Source of the DNA: Yoonia sp.
GTDB lineage: Bacteria; Pseudomonadota; Alphaproteobacteria; Rhodobacterales; Rhodobacteraceae
Direction: 5' to 3'
Length of the DNA: 57,716 nt
Assembly (NCBI GenBank): GCA_023955335.1
Contig: JAGSGF010000016.1
Coordinates: 1-57,716 of the forward strand
In this document: positions 53,155 to 57,716 of the stretch, piece by piece
How positions within the stretch are numbered: position 1 is the stretch's first letter
Layout of the letters: the number at the start of each line of letters is the position of its first letter
Notes under the pieces: generated by a model
The model's database searches: none
Told to the model about the DNA's origin: nothing
Seen by the model: the letters and a program-made list of their open reading frames with translations, nothing else
Position numbers and translations under genes: made by a program

Positions 53155-53868
53155 ATGACCGATACAAAACACCCCACTGGCGCTCCATGGCGCAATTTTT
53201 ACGGCCGTTTCCGCGGCAAGACCATTCGCGCCAGTCAGCATGATTATCTTGATAACGATCTTTTGCCGTTGTCGCCGGGCCCGATTGACTGGGACGTGAA
53301 CCCTGATCGTGACCCTGTTGATCTGGCCGATTACTTTGGGCCGCGCGAGTTGTGGCTTGAGATCGGTTTTGGTGGTGGCGAACATTTAGTCCATATGGCG
53401 GCCACATATCCCGATGTCGGTATTTTAGGCTGTGAGCCGTTTGTGAACGGTGTCGCCATGTTGCTTGGCAAAATTCGCAGGGCGGGTGTGACCAATCTGG
53501 GCGTGTATCCCAGTGATGTGCGTAACGTGTTTGATGTGGTCCCTGACGGCACGTTCACCAAAGTGTTTCTGAACTACCCCGATCCGTGGCCTAAAAAACG
53601 CCACCACCGTCGTCGGTTTGTAACGCAAGAGCATTTGCTGCCCTTGTTTGCATCCATGGCTCCGGGGTCTGAATTGCGGGTCGCGACGGATATCGAGGAT
53701 TATGTCCGTCAGACATTGGAGGAGGTGCCCAAAGCTGGCTTTGAATGGTTGGCCGAAGGGCCAGATGATTGGCGCACTCCTTGGGCTGATTGGTTTCCCA
53801 CGCGCTACGAGCAAAAGGCCCTGCGTGAAGGCCGCACCCCGCACTATCTGACGTTCCTCCGTCCGTAG
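53155..53868 (+). CDS. trmB: tRNA (guanine-N7)-methyltransferase
   Basis: 237 residues from ATG 53155; a TTG at 53119 is an alternative. Methylates G46 of tRNA using SAM. SAM-binding EIGFGGGEHLVHMA (about 65), GCEPFVNGV, and the family hallmark NYPDPWPKKRHHRRRF (about 140). The C-terminal TRYEQKALREGRTPHYL is typical. Located after metK, supplier of its cofactor; its TAG stop runs straight into a GGAGCCTCCGG element. Confidence 0.95.
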   Translation: MTDTKHPTGAPWRNFYGRFRGKTIRASQHDYLDNDLLPLSPGPIDWDVNPDRDPVDLADYFGPRELWLEIGFGGGEHLVHMAATYPDVGILGCEPFVNGVAMLLGKIRRAGVTNLGVYPSDVRNVFDVVPDGTFTKVFLNYPDPWPKKRHHRRRFVTQEHLLPLFASMAPGSELRVATDIEDYVRQTLEEVPKAGFEWLAEGPDDWRTPWADWFPTRYEQKALREGRTPHYLTFLRP

Positions 53869-53873
53869 GTGAC

Positions 53874-53911
53874 GGAGCCTCCGGCTGGAGTATTTCGGAA
53901 AAAGCGAGGCG
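53874..53911 (+). repeat. GGAGCCTCCGG-type intergenic element, second full copy
   Basis: GGAGCCTCCGGCTGGAGTAT then TTCGG and AAAAAGCGAGGCG, right after trmB. Closely matches the 13577 copy. Confidence 0.7.
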
Positions 53912-53918
53912 TGGGCGA

Positions 53919-53972
53919 TGGACCCTTGGGACAGGGTGGTTTACGACGGCGGTGAATTCTTGAAGAAGTGAG
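53919..53972 (+). CDS. Possible 17-residue peptide upstream of aroA
   Basis: ATG at 53919 opens [17 protein letters not shown], with GAGG eight bases upstream, ending nine bases before aroA. It could be a coupled leader, a gene remnant or chance. It contains one Trp, one Tyr and one Phe, which is not enough to suggest attenuation. Confidence 0.25.
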
Positions 53973-53981
53973 ATCTCGCAC

Positions 53982-55334
53982 ATGTCTGGCCACGGCACCC
54001 CTGTTCCAATGACGTCCCACCCTTGTGGCCCGCTGAAAGGCGAGGCCCGCGTGCCGGGTGATAAGTCGATCTCACATCGGTCGTTGATCTTGGGCGCGAT
54101 GGCTGTGGGCGAGACGCACATTACTGGCTTGCTGGAAGGTGACGACGTTCTGGACACCGCCCGCGCGATGCGCGCGTTTGGTGCCACTGTCACGGACCAT
54201 GGAAATGGCGAATGGTCGGTGCAAGGCGTGGGCGTAGGTGGCTTTGCCGAGCCTGAGGGCGTGATAGATTGCGGCAATTCCGGCACGGGTGTACGCCTGA
54301 TTATGGGGACGATGGCGACGACGCCGATCACGGTCACTTTCACGGGTGATGCATCGCTCAATTCCCGCCCCATGGGCCGCGTGACTGATCCGCTAGCGTT
54401 GTTCGGTACCCAAGCTGTTGGTCGTGCCGGTGGCCGTTTGCCGATGACATTGGTGGGTGCTGCTGATCCGGTGCCGGTTACGTACACAACGCCGGTTCCG
54501 TCCGCGCAGGTGAAATCAGCCGTCTTGCTGGCAGGTCTGAATGCCCCCGGCCAAACCGTCGTTATCGAAAAGGAAGCGACCCGCGATCATACCGAGCGGA
54601 TGCTTGCGGGCTTTGGCGCGGAAATCACGGTTGAAGATACCGCAGAGGGTCGCAAGATCACGCTGACTGGCCAGCCAGAGCTGCGTCCGCAAACAATTGT
54701 GGTCCCGCGCGATCCATCGTCGGCTGCGTTTCCGGTTTGTGCTGCAATCATCACGCCGGGGTCTGATGTGCTTGTCCCAAATATTGGGCTGAACCCAACC
54801 CGCGCTGGCTTGTTCACCACCTTACAAGAAATGGGCGCAGACCTGACATTTGAAAATATGCGCGAAGAGGGTGGCGAGCCTGTCGCCGATCTGCGCGCGA
54901 AGTTTTCTCCTGATTTACGCGGAATTGCCGTGCCCCCGGCGCGCGCTGCCAGCATGATTGACGAGTATCCGGTTCTGTCCGTGGTCGCGTCATTCGCGAG
55001 CGGTGTGACTGACATGCAGGGCGTCAAAGAACTGCGCGTCAAGGAATCTGACCGCATTGATGCGATGGCCAAGGGCCTGCGCGCGGCTGGCGTCACCGTT
55101 GACGAGGGGGGTGATTGGTGGCGCGTCACGGGGATGGGCCATGGCAATGTGGTCGGCGGTGTGACGGTTGCGTCAGTGCTTGATCACCGGATCGCGATGG
55201 CGTTTATGGTTATGGGCATGGCGACCCAAAAACCAATGACAGTAGACGATGGCAACCCGATCACGACGTCGTTCCCGATTTTCGAAGGCCTGATGGGGGC
55301 CTTGGGCGCTCAGTTGGTGCGCAGTAACGCATGA
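53982..55334 (+). CDS. aroA: 3-phosphoshikimate 1-carboxyvinyltransferase (EPSP synthase)
   Basis: 450 residues. Sixth step of the shikimate pathway, joining PEP and shikimate-3-phosphate. Two inverse alpha/beta domains; motifs [17 protein letters not shown] (about 24-40), [12 protein letters not shown] (about 97), [11 protein letters not shown] (about 127), and the C-terminal [17 protein letters not shown] and [12 protein letters not shown]. The RPMGRV pattern is that of the longer class II enzymes. Its stop overlaps the cmk start. Confidence 0.96.
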   Translation: MSGHGTPVPMTSHPCGPLKGEARVPGDKSISHRSLILGAMAVGETHITGLLEGDDVLDTARAMRAFGATVTDHGNGEWSVQGVGVGGFAEPEGVIDCGNSGTGVRLIMGTMATTPITVTFTGDASLNSRPMGRVTDPLALFGTQAVGRAGGRLPMTLVGAADPVPVTYTTPVPSAQVKSAVLLAGLNAPGQTVVIEKEATRDHTERMLAGFGAEITVEDTAEGRKITLTGQPELRPQTIVVPRDPSSAAFPVCAAIITPGSDVLVPNIGLNPTRAGLFTTLQEMGADLTFENMREEGGEPVADLRAKFSPDLRGIAVPPARAASMIDEYPVLSVVASFASGVTDMQGVKELRVKESDRIDAMAKGLRAAGVTVDEGGDWWRVTGMGHGNVVGGVTVASVLDHRIAMAFMVMGMATQKPMTVDDGNPITTSFPIFEGLMGALGAQLVRSNA

Positions 55335-55939
55335 TGTTTACGGTCGCCATCGATGGACCTGCAGCAGCGGGCAAGGGGACGATTTCCAAGGCCGTGGCCG
55401 CACATTATGGCTTTGCCCATTTGGATACTGGCCTTTTGTACCGCGCTGTTGGTGCCAAGGTATTGGCTGGCGCAGACCCGGTGGTTGCGGCCCAGACGTT
55501 GCAGTCATCTGATTTGAACACTGCCGATCTGCGCACCCATGATGTGGCGCAAGTGGCCAGTCAGGTTGCGGTAAATGCGGCTGTCCGTGATGCATTGGTG
55601 ACGTTCCAGCGCGACTTTGCTCGCCGTGATGGCGGAGCGGTTTTGGACGGACGTGATATTGGGACGGTGATTTGCCCTGATGCACCAGCCAAGCTGTTTG
55701 TGACAGCAAGCGCCGAATGCCGCGCGGCCCGCCGGCACAAAGAATTGCGAGAGCGTGGCGATGACATCAGTGCTGACCAAGTGCTAGCCGATGTGATTGC
55801 GCGTGACAAACGCGACGCAGAACGGGCAACGGCCCCCATGCTTGCGGCGGATGATGCGATTGTCATCGACACCTCCGACATGACAATCGCGCAGGCCGTG
55901 GCTGCTGCCGTTGCTTATATCGACGTACGGCGCACCTAG
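55331..55939 (+). CDS. cmk: Cytidylate kinase
   Basis: 202 residues. Phosphorylates CMP/dCMP with ATP. P-loop [14 protein letters not shown] (about 8-21), [12 protein letters not shown] (about 34), [13 protein letters not shown] (about 108), [12 protein letters not shown] lid region and DAPIVIDTSD-like AIVIDTSDM near the C-terminus. It is slightly shorter than E. coli Cmk. Start overlaps the aroA stop (ATGA); a second ATG is adjacent. The aroA-cmk-rpsA order is conserved but rpsA is here beyond a reverse-strand gene. Confidence 0.95.
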   Translation: MMFTVAIDGPAAAGKGTISKAVAAHYGFAHLDTGLLYRAVGAKVLAGADPVVAAQTLQSSDLNTADLRTHDVAQVASQVAVNAAVRDALVTFQRDFARRDGGAVLDGRDIGTVICPDAPAKLFVTASAECRAARRHKELRERGDDISADQVLADVIARDKRDAERATAPMLAADDAIVIDTSDMTIAQAVAAAVAYIDVRRT

Positions 55940-55940
55940 G

Positions 55941-56504
55941 TTACTGGCGCATCATCCATGCTTGATACGTCAGGCGAATGGATGAATAGCGGTATTCGAT
56001 AAATGCGTTTGGCAGCGCCCCTTCGGTTGGGGCCATAACTGCAGCAGGCAGCATCCAGTTTTCGAAATTCACGGGCGCACTATGTGGATAGCGGTCCCAA
56101 TCGCGCAGGGCAGGGCAATCAAACTTGCCGCGCCAATCCATGCGTTTTGCGAGCTGCGCATGGGCCATGTCGATGATGGTGATGAACACCTGATCTTCTT
56201 CATCGTCATAGGTATCCAAGGGACGACCTTTGGCCAGTTCCTGTTCATAGTAGTAAGGGTTGCAGTTTTCGAAGATCTGCAACGCGGTGGCGCGGTCGCA
56301 AGCAGGGTGGCGCAGGATGGCGTCGAAGATTTCGATTTCACCGATCACACCATGAACAGTTGTCAGGCAGTGCAGGTCATCTGCAGAGCAGTGTTCAATA
56401 AACGCGACAACATCGCGAGAATCATCGCGCAATACGTCGAGCAATTCAGCACTATTTTCCCACGCAGACTTCTGCGCAGTGTCGGGTGAAATATGAAGGG
56501 TCAT
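55941..56504 (-). CDS. DUF4274-like protein of unknown function
   Basis: 187 residues. The middle (VVAFIEHCSADDLHCLTTVHG, then EIFDAILRHPACDRATALQIFENCNPYYYEQ) matches the DUF4274 pattern, with a conserved HPxCDxATAL. The C-terminal half (DWDRYPHSAPVNFENWMLP) is Trp/Tyr-rich. No signal peptide or membrane helix. It lies reversed between cmk and rpsA, one base from the cmk stop. Function not known. Confidence 0.6.
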   Translation of the reverse strand: MTLHISPDTAQKSAWENSAELLDVLRDDSRDVVAFIEHCSADDLHCLTTVHGVIGEIEIFDAILRHPACDRATALQIFENCNPYYYEQELAKGRPLDTYDDEEDQVFITIIDMAHAQLAKRMDWRGKFDCPALRDWDRYPHSAPVNFENWMLPAAVMAPTEGALPNAFIEYRYSSIRLTYQAWMMRQ

Positions 56505-56818
56505 GTCGGCCTCTGGTTTTGATGTGCCTAGAATGACGGAAGATCCCGCCCGAAATTGGACCGGATTGTGATTTTTGGATGCTTATATTGTGGAACGCTG
56601 CGCGCGATGTGACCCTTGCCCTTAAGGCGAATTGAGCCTATACGCGCCTCTGTCGAAGCGTCGGGACAGGTGCGGACATAAGGCCAGAGCGGGGTCGTTT
56701 TTAACGGCCCTGTTGTTTTATGTCTCAAGATGGATGCTGTGACCAATTGAAACTCAAAGACCGGCGGAGACAACCGCACGGCCCGTATAAATAAGAAAAC
56801 GTTAGGAAACGACGCCAC
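56505..56818 (+). other. 314-base intergenic region and rpsA leader
   Basis: No gene seen. It holds a promoter candidate at 56616-56644 and would give rpsA an untranslated leader of about 165 bases, long enough for autoregulation by S1 as known in other bacteria. No specific hairpin could be assigned with confidence. Confidence 0.4.
56616..56644 (+). promoter_or_regulatory. Candidate rpsA promoter
   Basis: TTGCCC (56616-56621), 17-base spacer, TATACG (56639-56644), on the rpsA strand. Confidence 0.4.
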
Positions 56819-57716
56819 ATGGCAAACACAATGGAAGAGTTTGAAGCACTCTTGAACGAAAGCTTCGAAATGGACACACCCGCTGAGGGGTCCGTTGTTA
56901 AAGGCAAGGTCATCGCTATTGAAGCTGGCCAAGCGATCATCGACGTCGGCTATAAGATGGAAGGCCGAATCGATATAAAAGAATTTGCAGACCCAGGCGA
57001 AGACCCAGAGTTGAACGTCGGCGATACCGTCGAAGTGTTCCTCCGTCAGGTTGAAAACGCACGTGGCGAAGCTGTTATCTCTCGTGAGATGGCGCGCCGC
57101 GAAGAAGCATGGGATCGCCTCGAAAAAGCATATGCTGACGAAGAGCGTGTTGATGGGGCCATCTTTGGTCGTGTCAAAGGTGGCTTCACTGTTGATCTGG
57201 GCGGCGCAGTTGCGTTCCTTCCAGGCTCACAGGTTGACGTGCGTCCAGTGCGCGATGCGGGCCCATTGATGGGTCTTAAGCAGCCGTTCCAGATCCTGAA
57301 AATGGATCGTCGTCGTGGGAACATCGTTGTATCGCGTCGCGCGATCCTCGAAGAATCCCGTGCTGAGCAGCGTGCTGAAGTTATCGGCAACCTGACTGAA
57401 GGCCAAGAAGTTGACGGCGTCGTCAAGAACATCACCGAATACGGTGCGTTCGTTGACTTGGGCGGCGTAGACGGCTTGTTGCACGTGACTGACATGGCAT
57501 GGCGCCGTGTGAACCACCCATCCGAGATCCTCACAATCGGTGAGACGATCAAGGTGCAGGTTATCAAGATCAATAAAGAAACCCACCGTATCAGCCTCGG
57601 CATGAAGCAGCTGCAGGACGATCCATGGGATGCAGTCGAAGCCAAGTTCTCCTTGGGTTCTGTGCACCAGGGTCGCGTGACCAACATCACTGATTATGGC
57701 GCATTTGTTGAGCTGG
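56819..57716 (+). CDS. rpsA: 30S ribosomal protein S1 (3' end outside window)
   Basis: 299 codons from ATG 56819 to the window edge. Begins MANTMEEFEALLNESFEM. Repeated S1/OB RNA-binding domains: about 20-86 (GSVVKGKVIAIEAGQAIIDVG), 104-169 (VDGAIFGRVKGGFTVDLGG), 190-258 (GQEVDGVVKNITEYGAFVDLG) and a fourth starting near 275 (SLGSVHQGRVTNITDYGAFVEL). The whole protein would be about 550 residues. AGGA lies 11 bases upstream. It unwinds and docks mRNA on the 30S subunit. Confidence 0.96.
   Translation, partial: MANTMEEFEALLNESFEMDTPAEGSVVKGKVIAIEAGQAIIDVGYKMEGRIDIKEFADPGEDPELNVGDTVEVFLRQVENARGEAVISREMARREEAWDRLEKAYADEERVDGAIFGRVKGGFTVDLGGAVAFLPGSQVDVRPVRDAGPLMGLKQPFQILKMDRRRGNIVVSRRAILEESRAEQRAEVIGNLTEGQEVDGVVKNITEYGAFVDLGGVDGLLHVTDMAWRRVNHPSEILTIGETIKVQVIKINKETHRISLGMKQLQDDPWDAVEAKFSLGSVHQGRVTNITDYGAFVEL

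Overview
The window is chromosomal DNA from an alphaproteobacterium, most likely a marine Rhodobacterales (Roseobacter group) species. The evidence is gene content and order: a miaB ... phoH-ybeY-corC-lnt-metK-trmB block, an Irr-type Fur regulator divergent from fabA with fabB and fabI nearby, aroA-cmk followed by rpsA, and a SAM/SAH-type riboswitch before metK, a class known mainly from Rhodobacterales. The genus cannot be fixed from the sequence alone. No rRNA, tRNA, CRISPR array, phage or intact insertion sequence was seen.

Layout. 1-9.9 kb is housekeeping: a DUF1244 protein and an N-formylglutamate amidohydrolase, pyruvate kinase, ribosomal proteins L35/L20, an exported lysozyme-like protein, pheST, YtoQ, a glutathione S-transferase and MscL. 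10-11.7 kb holds alanine dehydrogenase divergent from an Lrp/AsnC regulator. 11.7-24.8 kb is a complete-looking myo-inositol island: iolD-C-B-J-G on the minus strand; two extra Gfo/Idh/MocA dehydrogenases and iolE on the plus strand; a LacI-type regulator; and a binding-protein/permease/ATPase importer. Two near-identical perfect palindromes sit in front of the iolD/dehydrogenase divergon and the importer, so one LacI regulator probably controls uptake and breakdown together.

24.8-30.9 kb carries an MFS transporter, asd, a cdsA-plsC pair, and a small stress module (YiaA/B-like membrane protein, PspA/IM30 protein, TetR regulator) with three identical-pattern operators. 31-38.4 kb is a minus-strand accessory stretch: enolase-superfamily dehydratase, Zn alcohol dehydrogenase, Tet-family MFS exporter, enol-lactonase-like hydrolase with a structured leader RNA, a decayed exo/endonuclease-phosphatase gene, threonine dehydratase, hydrolase and haloacid dehalogenase. 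38.5-45.2 kb holds an FKBP isomerase and the fabA/fabB/fabI unsaturated fatty acid genes, unusually separated by membrane-protein genes and a nuclease. It also holds irr, a REP-associated transposase homologue that has lost its catalytic residues, and a glycosyltransferase.

45.3-57.7 kb is the conserved RNA, envelope and translation block (miaB, an OmpA-family gene broken by one in-frame amber codon, phoH, ybeY, corC, lnt, riboswitch-metK, trmB, aroA, cmk), ending inside rpsA. Two short intergenic repeat families run through the window: a GTAG-headed REP palindrome (six copies) and a GGAGCCTCCGG...AAAAAGCGAGG element (two full and two partial copies). The REP family links to the decayed transposase. 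The most noteworthy points are that dead transposase flanked by inverted REPs, the TetR-PspA regulon, the inositol LacI regulon, the leader RNA before the pcaD-like gene, and the OmpA nonsense codon.
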